From assembly GCA_005879255.1 (NCBI GenBank), contig VBKY01000230.1, positions 1-19,583 of the forward strand: a stretch of DNA of 19,583 nucleotides. The letters are read 5' to 3'. Origin of the DNA: Deltaproteobacteria bacterium (lineage in GTDB: Bacteria; Desulfobacterota_B; Binatia; UBA9968). Positions 12,995 to 19,583 of this stretch are shown piece after piece (positions within the stretch are counted from its first letter, which is position 1; each line of letters begins with the position of its first letter). The notes under the pieces were generated by a model. The model was not told the DNA's origin, made no database searches, and worked only from the letters and a program-made list of their open reading frames with translations. The position numbers were made by a program, and so were the translations under genes.

Positions 12995-14014
12995 ATGGCG
13001 AAGCAGAGAGTCGGTTACGCGCTAGGCTATGGCAAATTCACCAACGTTAGAGAGATGGCCGAGGTGATGAAGCAGGCGGAGGAGCGCGGCTTCGAAATGG
13101 CCTTTTTCTCCGAGACGATCGAATTGATGCGTGACTCGGTGAGCTCGCTCGCCGCCATCGGGCTCGCGACAAAGAACATGAAGCTCGGCACCACGCAGAT
13201 CGTACGTTTGCGCGGTCCGGTGGTGATGGCGCAGGCGGCGGCGACGCTGGACGAACTCACCGGCGGCCGCATGACCGTGGCGCCGGGCGCCTGCACAAAA
13301 AGCCATGCGCGCGTGCACGCGCTGCCGCAGGACGTCGGCGCGACGCCGACCGAGGTGCTGCGCGAATATATCGACTCGATGCGTTTGCTGTTCACCGGTG
13401 AGAAGGTCTCCTACCACGGTAAGTTCGTTAACTTCGACAACGTCGGCCTCGGCTGGAAGCCGATTCGCAACAAGATTCCGTTCTACGTTCCGGCTACGGC
13501 GACCATCGGTTTGAAGCTGGCGGGCGCGGTCGGCGATGGCGTGGTGCTAAACGCGGTCTGCTCGCCAGAATATACCGTCAATGCGCTCAGGATCATCAAA
13601 GAGTCGGCGCAACAGGCGGGACGCGATATTTCCAACTTCGAAGTGGCGCAGATTATCAATTGCTCGATTGAGGACGATCACAAGAAAGCGCTCGACGCGG
13701 TGCGTTGGGAAGTCGCGACCAAGCTCGATCCGGTGCAGATTTCTTTCATCGCCGCGCCGAAGATGCGCGTCGGCGAGCCGTATATTCGTAAAGAAGACAT
13801 TCCGCTTTTTGAAAAGGCTCACGCTCAGGGCGGCATAGAAGGCTTGATCAAAGCGATTCCCGATTCCTACGTCGAAGGCATGACCGCCAGCGGCACGCCG
13901 GATGAAGTCAAGAAGCGCGTGCAACAATACCGCGACGCGGGTGTAAAGATTCCGTTATTGCGTCCAGCGGCGGCACATCAAACTCAAAGGTTGCTGGATT
14001 TGTTTGCGCAATAA
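12995..14014 (+). CDS. LLM-class (luciferase-like) flavin-dependent oxidoreductase
   Basis: A 339-residue TIM-barrel enzyme of the bacterial luciferase-like superfamily; AAGGAG precedes the ATG. Family marks are REMAEVMKQAEERGFEMAFFSE, SSLAAIGLATKNMKLGTTQIV, RGPVVMAQAAATLDELTGGR, REYIDSMRLLFTGEKVSYHGK and VGDGVVLNAVCSPEYTVNAL. Members are F420-dependent (Mer-like) oxidoreductases or FMN-dependent monooxygenases. The absence of a partner flavin reductase gene and the overall pattern lean to an F420 enzyme, but this is inference. It sits directly before hyuA with 92 bp between them, so it may share a pathway, for example oxidation of a heterocyclic or amide substrate before HyuAB. Confidence 0.88.
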   Translation: MAKQRVGYALGYGKFTNVREMAEVMKQAEERGFEMAFFSETIELMRDSVSSLAAIGLATKNMKLGTTQIVRLRGPVVMAQAAATLDELTGGRMTVAPGACTKSHARVHALPQDVGATPTEVLREYIDSMRLLFTGEKVSYHGKFVNFDNVGLGWKPIRNKIPFYVPATATIGLKLAGAVGDGVVLNAVCSPEYTVNALRIIKESAQQAGRDISNFEVAQIINCSIEDDHKKALDAVRWEVATKLDPVQISFIAAPKMRVGEPYIRKEDIPLFEKAHAQGGIEGLIKAIPDSYVEGMTASGTPDEVKKRVQQYRDAGVKIPLLRPAAAHQTQRLLDLFAQ

Positions 14015-14099
14015 GGTTCAACGTTCAAGGTTTAAGGTTCAAAGCTCCACACCCCTCCGAAACTATAAACGTTGAACTTTGAACCTGGAACTTTGAACC
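14015..14099 (+). repeat. 30-bp imperfect inverted repeat built from GGTTCAA heptads
   Basis: The left arm (14015-14044) and right arm (14070-14099) match at 25 of 30 positions when one is reverse complemented, with a 25-base loop. Each arm is itself a run of 7-base units (GGTTCAA, CGTTCAA, GGTTTAA and so on). It fills the gap between the LLM gene stop and the hyuA start, ending seven bases before the hyuA ATG, and takes the place where a ribosome binding site would be expected. Confidence 0.85.
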
Positions 14100-14106
14100 A
14101 ACTTTT

Positions 14107-16185
14107 ATGTATCGCGTCGGCATCGATATCGGCGGGACGTTTACCGACATGCTCCTGGTCGGTGAGGACGGCGGCGCTGTGATTGGCAAGACTCTCACCA
14201 CTCCAGGGGATCCAAGTCTGGCGGTGGAGGAGGCCTTGCGTCCAGCCTTGGATAGCGGTGCGGTGAAGGCCGGCGAGCGCGGTACGCTGATCCACGGAAC
14301 GACGTTGGTCACCAACGCGTTGATCGAGCGCAAGGGTGCACTGACGGCATTGCTCACGACGGCGGGTTTTCGCGATGCGGTCGAGATTGCCCGGGAGCAC
14401 CGCTACGAGCTTTATGACTTGAATCTCGATCTGCCGAAGCCTCTAGTACCGCGCCATCTGCGCTTCGATGTGCCGGAGCGCATAGCTGCCGATGGCAGCG
14501 TGCTTCAAGCTCTCGATGAAAATTTTATTCGCTGTTTGGTCGGAGAGCTGCGCGACAAAGGCATCAAAGCGATCGGCATCTGTTATCTCAACAGCTTTCG
14601 CAATCCGTCGCATGAAAAACGCACGGCGGAGATCATCGCCGAAATCGCGCCAGAGATGCGCGTGTCGCTAAGCTCCGAAGTCGTCGCCGAGATTCGCGAA
14701 TTCCAGCGCACGAGCACGACGCTGGTCAATGTTTACGTCCAGGAAAGAGTTTCGAACTATCTTGCCCAGCTGCAAAGCCGGTTGGATCAGATCGGGTTCA
14801 ACGGCAGCTTCTTCGTTATGCTTTCGAGCGGCGGCATCGCCACGAGTGAAACTTCGTCACGTTTTCCAGTTCGCATGCTCGAATCGGGACCTGCGGCGGG
14901 CGCCTTGGCCGCGGCGCAGGCGGGCATTCTCGCCGGTCATCGCGATCTGTTGTCGTTCGACATGGGCGGGACCACCGCCAAGCTTTGCGTCATCGAAGAC
15001 GGCCAGCCGCTCAAGACCCATGAGTTCGAAGTCGACCGCGTTTACCGTTTTCGCAAAGGCAGCGGCTTGCCGGTGCGAATTCCGGTCATCGACATGATCG
15101 AGCTCGGCGCCGGCGGCGGCAGCATCGCGCGCGTCGATTCGCTGGGCCTGCTCAAAGTCGGACCGGAAAGTTCCGGCGCCGTCCCGGGCCCGGTGTGCTA
15201 TCGCCAGGGCGGCACGGATCCAACGGTAACGGACGCTGACCTCGTGCTCGGTTATCTCGATCCGAACTATTTTCTCGGCGGCAAGATGCAGCTGGATTTG
15301 GCGGGCGCGCGAGACGCGTTGGGCCGATTGGGGGCAAATTTGAACATGACCGCCGAACAAGCTGCCTGGGGCATTCATCAGATCGTCAACGAGAATATGG
15401 CCAATGCAGCGCGCGCCCATTTGGGCGAGCGCGGCAAAGATCCGCGCCGTATGCCGGTTTACGCCTTCGGCGGCGCCGGCCCCGTGCATGGTTATCGCGT
15501 CGCGGAGATTTTGCGATTGCCCGCAGTGATCTCGCCGTTCGGGGCCGGAGTCGGTTCAACTTTCGGTTTGCTTGCAGCGCCGTTGGCGTTCGATTTCGTC
15601 CGCAGCGCTTACAGTCGGTTGGATCAGCTCGATTGGCAGTTTGCCAACGACCTACTCGATGAAATGGCGGAAGAGGGAAGACGAATACTGGTCGATTCGG
15701 GCCTGGCGGCGAATGCCATCACCTACCAACGGACTGCCGATATGCGCTATGTTGGTCAAGGTCATGAAGTTTCCGTCACGCTGCCCGACGGCGCTCTACG
15801 TCCTGAGCATTTGGCGCCAATTGCCGCGGCGTTCGAAGAGACGTATCGAGCCCTGTACGGGCGAAAGGGACCCGATGTAGCCTTGGAAGTAATCAACTGG
15901 CGTGTGGTGGCAAGTGGTCCTCGGCCGGAAATGAATTTCAGGTTGTCGCGCGAGACGCCGCATCATACCGAAACACGCAAGGGTTCGCGCTTGGCCTATT
16001 TCCCTGAACACGGGCGTTACGTCGATACTGTTGTCTACAACCGATACGCTCTCACGCCGGGAATGACATTTGACGGCCCGGCGATCGTCGAAGAAAGGGA
16101 GTCGACTTTAATCATTGGCGTGGGCGGTCGCGCGCGGGTGGATGAAAGACTCAATGTCATCGTGGAGTTGACCCATGGAAACTAA
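14107..16185 (+). CDS. hyuA: Hydantoinase/oxoprolinase subunit A
   Basis: A 692-residue ATP-dependent amidohydrolase or carboxylase subunit of the HyuA/5-oxoprolinase family, at the usual length for the separate A subunit. Nucleotide-binding marks are DIGGTFTD (7-14), HGTT (63-66), the second phosphate loop DMGGTTAK (285-292), ELGAGGGSIARVD, and AFGGAGPVHG (453-462). With HyuB it uses ATP to open hydantoins, N-methylhydantoin or 5-oxoproline, or to carboxylate ketones such as acetone or acetophenone; sequence alone does not choose among them. The start gives the canonical MYRVGIDIGG N-terminus but lacks a Shine-Dalgarno. Its stop overlaps the hyuB start by 11 bp, so the two are co-translated. 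Confidence 0.94.
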   Translation: MYRVGIDIGGTFTDMLLVGEDGGAVIGKTLTTPGDPSLAVEEALRPALDSGAVKAGERGTLIHGTTLVTNALIERKGALTALLTTAGFRDAVEIAREHRYELYDLNLDLPKPLVPRHLRFDVPERIAADGSVLQALDENFIRCLVGELRDKGIKAIGICYLNSFRNPSHEKRTAEIIAEIAPEMRVSLSSEVVAEIREFQRTSTTLVNVYVQERVSNYLAQLQSRLDQIGFNGSFFVMLSSGGIATSETSSRFPVRMLESGPAAGALAAAQAGILAGHRDLLSFDMGGTTAKLCVIEDGQPLKTHEFEVDRVYRFRKGSGLPVRIPVIDMIELGAGGGSIARVDSLGLLKVGPESSGAVPGPVCYRQGGTDPTVTDADLVLGYLDPNYFLGGKMQLDLAGARDALGRLGANLNMTAEQAAWGIHQIVNENMANAARAHLGERGKDPRRMPVYAFGGAGPVHGYRVAEILRLPAVISPFGAGVGSTFGLLAAPLAFDFVRSAYSRLDQLDWQFANDLLDEMAEEGRRILVDSGLAANAITYQRTADMRYVGQGHEVSVTLPDGALRPEHLAPIAAAFEETYRALYGRKGPDVALEVINWRVVASGPRPEMNFRLSRETPHHTETRKGSRLAYFPEHGRYVDTVVYNRYALTPGMTFDGPAIVEERESTLIIGVGGRARVDERLNVIVELTHGN

Positions 16186-17899
16186 GACCATCGATCCGGT
16201 GACGCTGGAAGTGATTTGGAATCGCTTCCTCTCCGTCGCCAATGAGCAACAGGACGCGCTGATTCGTACGGCTTTCAGCACGATCGTCCGCGAAAGCCAA
16301 GACCTGGCGTGCGGCATGTTTGATACGAAGGGCCGAATGATCGCTCAGTCGCTCAGTGGCACGCCGGGCCATATCAATGCCATGGCGACTTCGATGAAGC
16401 ACTTTCTCGCGGCGTTTCCACCGGACAAGTTGGCGCCTGGCGACGTGTTGATCACCAACGATCCGTGGCAGACGGCGGGGCAGATCAACGATATCACGAT
16501 CACCACGCCGATTTTTCGCAACGGCAAAATGGTCGCATTGTTTGCCAACACTTGCCACAGCGCCGATATCGGCGGACGAATTCTCTCCGCCGAGGCGCGC
16601 GAGGTTTTCGAAGAAGGGCTGCGCATCCCGATCATGAAGCTCTTCGACCGTGGCGAGCCCAACCAAACTCTCATGCAGATCGTTCGGATCAACGTGCGTC
16701 AACCCGACGAAGTGATCGGCGATTTTTATGCGCAGACCGCGTGCAACGACGCTGGCGGGCGAGCGCTCTTGGAAATGATGGACGAATTCGGCCTCGAAAG
16801 CATTGATCCCATCGCCGACGAAATAGTTCATCGCTCGGAGGAAGCTGTGCGCGCCGAGATTCGCAAGCTGCCGGATGGTGAATGGTCCAACGAGACGTGG
16901 AGTGATGGCTTCGAAGCGCCCATCGTCGTGCGCTGCACGGTCAAGGTCTCGGGCGACGAAATTTTCATCGACTTCACCGGTTCGTCACCGCAGAGCACGC
17001 GCGGCATCAATGTGGTGTTCAATTACACGCACGCTTATGCCAGTTTCGCGATCAAAGCCGCGATTTGTCCGGATGTGCCGCACAACGAAGGCAGCTTTCG
17101 GCCCGTGCACGTGAGCGCGCCGGCGGGAAGCATTCTCAATGCTCTGGATCCGGCGCCGGTAGCGAGCCGCCAGGTGATCGGCCATTTTATCCCGAGCGCG
17201 ATCTTCGCGGCATTGTCGGGTGCGTTGCCAGGCCGCTTGATGGCCCCCGGCGCGGATCCGATTTGGCTGAGCGTTTGGCGCGGCCAAAGTCCGCCGTTTA
17301 CATTGACCGTCTTCCAAGTTGGTGGCACCGGCGCACGTCCTACGAAGGACGGTTTGAGTGCCGTTGGTTTTCCCAGCGGCGTGGCCGGTGTGCCGGCGGA
17401 AGTAATTGAAAGTCTATCGCCCGTAGTCATGAAGCGACGCCAACTACGTCCCGACTCGGGTGGTGCAGGGACTTGGCGCGGTGGCTTGGGCCAATTGACC
17501 GAATTTACTCGCCGCGGCGACGGCAAGTGGAGCGTGAGCTCGATCGCCGATCGTACACACTACGCCGCGCCCGGATTGCTCGGCGGACAAGCGGGCGCGA
17601 CCGGCGCAGTGAGCCTGGGTAACGGCACGCAGCTTCACGCCAAAGCATTGATGGATCTCAATTCGGACGACGTGGTGCACGTCAATTTGCCCGGTGGCGG
17701 CGGCTACGGCGATCCAATGAAACGCGACGTCGAAAAGGTACTCTGGGATGTGGTCGAAGGTTACGTTACGTCGCAAGAGGCAGAGAAAAAATATGGCGTC
17801 GTGGTAAACTACAAAGGCAAAGCCGATGACTTGGTCAAGCTACCGGAAAATTGGGCGATCGATCATGCACGAACGGCTGAACTTCGCGGCGGCCGATGA
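16175..17899 (+). CDS. hyuB: Hydantoinase/oxoprolinase subunit B
   Basis: A 574-residue partner of HyuA that carries the hydrolytic or ligase active site in this family. Marks are IDPVTLEVIWNRF, the TNDPWQTAGQINDIT block (94-108), CHSADIGG (127-134), FTGSSPQSTRGIN, RPDSGGAGTWRGGLGQ and LPGGGGYGDP near residue 510. The conserved Asn-Asp-Pro and His/Asp positions fit metal and substrate binding in HyuB homologues. The ATG lies inside the end of hyuA (11-bp overlap), the usual arrangement. The last 60 residues, after DPMKRDVEKVLWDVVEGYVT, are the common C-terminal helix pair. It ends close to a dispersed repeat, and no third (gamma) subunit gene follows, which argues against an acetone-carboxylase-type complex. 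Confidence 0.94.
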   Translation: METKTIDPVTLEVIWNRFLSVANEQQDALIRTAFSTIVRESQDLACGMFDTKGRMIAQSLSGTPGHINAMATSMKHFLAAFPPDKLAPGDVLITNDPWQTAGQINDITITTPIFRNGKMVALFANTCHSADIGGRILSAEAREVFEEGLRIPIMKLFDRGEPNQTLMQIVRINVRQPDEVIGDFYAQTACNDAGGRALLEMMDEFGLESIDPIADEIVHRSEEAVRAEIRKLPDGEWSNETWSDGFEAPIVVRCTVKVSGDEIFIDFTGSSPQSTRGINVVFNYTHAYASFAIKAAICPDVPHNEGSFRPVHVSAPAGSILNALDPAPVASRQVIGHFIPSAIFAALSGALPGRLMAPGADPIWLSVWRGQSPPFTLTVFQVGGTGARPTKDGLSAVGFPSGVAGVPAEVIESLSPVVMKRRQLRPDSGGAGTWRGGLGQLTEFTRRGDGKWSVSSIADRTHYAAPGLLGGQAGATGAVSLGNGTQLHAKALMDLNSDDVVHVNLPGGGGYGDPMKRDVEKVLWDVVEGYVTSQEAEKKYGVVVNYKGKADDLVKLPENWAIDHARTAELRGGR

Positions 17900-17929
17900 G
17901 CGAATTACCCCGAGTGGCGGTATCGCAGG

Positions 17930-17960
17930 AGAAAGATCTCTCTCTTCGTTCGAGATGACA
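17930..17960 (+). repeat. Fragment of the dispersed GAGATGACA palindrome family
   Basis: GAAAGATCTCTCTCTTCG followed by TTCGAGATGACA matches one end of the repeat seen in full at 19014-19113. It lies shortly after hyuB. Confidence 0.5.
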
Positions 17961-18002
17961 GAAAACAGAATGTCGATTATCTGGACTTTCATTCCGAGCG
18001 AT

Positions 18003-18105
18003 AGACTGTGTGAAAACTGCGAACGGCTAGGTGCTTAATTTCAAACGAAGCGATTTGGTTCGTGGTGAGCTCCGTCGAACCATGAACGGAGTTTTCACAC
18101 AGTCT
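18003..18105 (+). repeat. 103-bp MITE-like element with perfect 16-bp TIRs
   Basis: AGACTGTGTGAAAACT (18003-18018) and AGTTTTCACACAGTCT (18090-18105) are perfect reverse complements. The interior contains no gene, but carries a GGTTCGTGGTGAGCTCCG palindrome-family segment. No clear target-site duplication flanks it. It is probably a non-autonomous derivative of an IS whose full copy lies outside the window. Confidence 0.8.
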
Positions 18106-18172
18106 GGCGAAGCGATGAATCCTTCTTTGGAATATGTGATCTGCAATCTGAGATTGTGAGCGAAGCGAAGAG

Positions 18173-18940
18173 ATGGAACTTCAAGGCAGGGTCGCGTTAG
18201 TCACCGGCGGCGCGGGAGGTATCGGCGGCGCGGTAGTACGAAGCCTCGCCAAAGCCGGCATCAGCGGCGTCGCGATCAACTATCGCAAGTCGAGCAAAGA
18301 AGCTGAAGATCTCGCGGGTGAGATCGAGCGGGCCGGAGTACGGGCGCTGGCAGTTCAGGCAAACGTACAGAACGACGAGCAGGTGCGCGCGATGGTCGCC
18401 AAAATTAAGGATCACTTCGGCCGCCTCGATATCTTGGTCAACAACGCCGGCGTGACGCATTGGGTGAAGCTTGCCGATCTCGATGCCCTGACGGACGCAA
18501 TCTGGGATGAGATCTTGGACGTCAACGTCAAAGGCGCATTTCGTTGTGCCCGCGCGGCGGCGAAGCTCCTGGAAGCAAGCCAAGGCATGATCGTCAACGT
18601 CTCGTCCATTTCCGGGGTGCTGGCGCCTTCGACCATGTCGTCCCTCGCTTACGGCACGGCGAAAGCGGCAGTGATTCATATGACTCGCGGCTTGGCCGTT
18701 GCGATGGCGCCCAAGATTCGCGTCAATTGCGTTGCGCCGGCATTTACTGACACGCCATGGATGAGCAAGCACTATGGAGCGGATTATCAACAAGTTATCG
18801 CGCAGGCGTCGGCAGGCTATCCGCTGCAGCGTATCGCCACCCCTGATGAAGTCGCGGGAGCGATACTCGGACTCATCACCGGCGGCGACTTCGTCACGGG
18901 TCAGACGTTGATCGTGGACGGTGGGTTGAGCTTGAGTTAG
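18173..18940 (+). CDS. Short-chain dehydrogenase/reductase (FabG-like SDR)
   Basis: A 255-residue classical SDR. The cofactor loop is TGGAGGIG (11-18), followed by NYRKSS at the end of strand 2, where Arg38 suggests NADP(H) preference. Further marks are LVNNAG (89-93), Asn118 in VNVKGAF, and the catalytic Ser145, Tyr160 and Lys164 (NVSSISG and YGTAK). C-terminal IVDGG fits. It oxidises or reduces a hydroxyl/keto group of an unknown substrate. No strong Shine-Dalgarno is present; the leader is GCGAAGCGAAGAG, which looks derived from a dispersed GAGCGAAGCGAAG repeat. It follows hyuB by 273 bp and precedes the aldolase gene, in keeping with a sugar-acid or hydroxy-acid degradation step. Confidence 0.92.
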   Translation: MELQGRVALVTGGAGGIGGAVVRSLAKAGISGVAINYRKSSKEAEDLAGEIERAGVRALAVQANVQNDEQVRAMVAKIKDHFGRLDILVNNAGVTHWVKLADLDALTDAIWDEILDVNVKGAFRCARAAAKLLEASQGMIVNVSSISGVLAPSTMSSLAYGTAKAAVIHMTRGLAVAMAPKIRVNCVAPAFTDTPWMSKHYGADYQQVIAQASAGYPLQRIATPDEVAGAILGLITGGDFVTGQTLIVDGGLSLS

Positions 18941-19013
18941 AAAAGCCGCGTCATTTCATTCGGTTAATAGTTCTCGTAAGAATATTGGCTGTCATCCCGA
19001 ACCCTTCGCACCA

Positions 19014-19113
19014 TGTCATCCTGAGCGAATGCGAAGGATCTCGTATTGTGCTCAGGATAAACTCCGTGAGGGACCTTGCGCGAAAGATTTCTCGGCTTCG
19101 CCTCGAAATGACA
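19014..19113 (+). repeat. Dispersed palindromic repeat (TGTCATCCTGAGCGAA family)
   Basis: TGTCATCCTGAGCGAA at the left end and a related TTCGCCTCGAAATGACA at the right end (to 19113) form imperfect inverted ends of a 100-bp gene-free unit. This repeat type is very common in environmental bacterial genomes. It occupies most of the spacer between the SDR and aldolase genes. Confidence 0.75.
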
Positions 19114-19142
19114 AGTGAAGAAAGAGTGGGCAAGGAAGAAGA

Positions 19143-19583
19143 ATGGACCGGATTAGACTCATTTCTGAACTTTACGCCAGCCGTCTCGTCGCTGTTATTC
19201 GCTCCAAAAGTGCTGAAGATGCCTTGGCTCTCGCACACGCAGCAGCCGACGGCGGCATCAAGTTTATCGAAATCACCTTCACTGTGCCCGGCGCGCTGGA
19301 TGTAATCAAAGAACTGGCGGCGCGAAAAAATCTTCACGCCGGTGCCGGAACGGTACTCGCACCGCAGCAAGCCGAGCGGGCGATCGGTGTAGGGGCCGAA
19401 TTCGTTGTATCGCCGTCTTTGGAGCTGAACCTGATCGGCGTTTGCCACACCGCCAACATCGCTTGCTTTCCCGGTGCCGCTACGCCGACTGAGATCATTG
19501 CCGCATCGCGGGCTCACGCGGATCTTGTGAAAATTTTCCCGGCGGACCTGGTCGGAGGACCGTATTTCATTCGCCAGATGCAA
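19143..19583 (+). CDS. eda: KDPG / 4-hydroxy-2-oxoglutarate aldolase (5' part, cut by window end)
   Basis: The frame opens with ATG at 19143 (AAGGAAGAAG upstream) and stays open to the last base, giving 147 of an expected 200-220 residues. The product is a class I aldolase of the Eda family, which splits 2-keto-3-deoxy-6-phosphogluconate or 4-hydroxy-2-oxoglutarate to pyruvate plus an aldehyde. Marks are SRLVAVIRS, FIEITFTVPG with catalytic Glu43, AGAGTVL, FVVSPSL, FPGAATPTE and LVKIFPADLVGG, where Lys130 is the Schiff-base lysine. It lies 202 bp after the SDR gene. Together they resemble an oxidation and aldol-cleavage pair for sugar acids; KDPG versus galactonate-type substrate cannot be decided from this part. 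Confidence 0.92.
   Translation, partial: MDRIRLISELYASRLVAVIRSKSAEDALALAHAAADGGIKFIEITFTVPGALDVIKELAARKNLHAGAGTVLAPQQAERAIGVGAEFVVSPSLELNLIGVCHTANIACFPGAATPTEIIAASRAHADLVKIFPADLVGGPYFIRQMQ

Noticed and set aside
14857..15489. 210-codon minus-strand frame
   Set aside because: It lies fully antisense to the well-supported hyuA; its composition is rich in Ala, Arg and Gly as expected of a shadow frame, and no ribosome site precedes it.
18197..18793. 198-codon minus-strand frame
   Set aside because: Antisense to the SDR gene, which has all family motifs; no recognisable protein in this frame.
18951..19583. 210-codon minus-strand frame at the window end
   Set aside because: It is antisense to the eda-type aldolase on the plus strand, whose conserved motifs and catalytic Glu and Lys are clear.

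Overview
The window looks like a chromosomal segment of an uncultured, moderately GC-rich soil or sediment bacterium. Clues are the many periplasmic solute-binding proteins without permeases, the paired HyuA/HyuB hydantoinase genes, an LLM-class flavin oxidoreductase, an IS110-type transposase, a RAYT transposase and several dispersed palindromic repeats. This mix is common in metagenome-assembled Deltaproteobacteria-like or Tectomicrobia-like lineages, but no marker gene fixes the phylum, so the taxonomy is inference. No rRNA, tRNA or CRISPR array is visible.

Left part (1 to about 5 kb) is mobile and eroded DNA. It starts with the 3' end of a 4,5-dihydroxyphthalate decarboxylase-like/solute-binding protein. 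A REP-associated tyrosine transposase follows, framed by 24-bp inverted repeats. Next come a frameshifted ABC-ATPase remnant, a small three-helix membrane protein and a DUF1080 lipoprotein (both minus strand), 3'-end remnants of purH and of a possible metallo-hydrolase, and an IS110-family element (minus strand). Downstream of its transposase the IS110 element has about 360 bp of strongly structured non-coding DNA, the expected place for an IS1111-type bridge/seek RNA.

Middle part (about 5 to 10 kb). Two minus-strand solute-binding protein genes (NMT1/TauA-like and Fe(III)-type) are followed by an apparently cytoplasmic staphylococcal-nuclease-fold protein with a complete set of active-site residues. 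This nuclease gene lies between two diverged copies of a roughly 100-bp repeat. A plus-strand 29-residue membrane micro-protein and a 90-residue hypothetical follow, then a stretch of dispersed repeats.

Right part (10 to 19.6 kb) is a plus-strand catabolic and uptake region: NMT1-like SBP, family-5 SBP (with an in-frame amber 16 codons before an apparent original end), LLM flavin oxidoreductase, hyuA-hyuB (11-bp overlap), an SDR dehydrogenase, and a KDPG/KHG aldolase cut by the window end. The likely theme (inference) is capture of small organic N- or carboxylate compounds by SBPs, ring or amide opening by HyuAB, redox steps by the LLM and SDR enzymes, and aldol cleavage to pyruvate. Many spacers here carry imperfect heptad or octad arrays or MITE-like inverted repeats.
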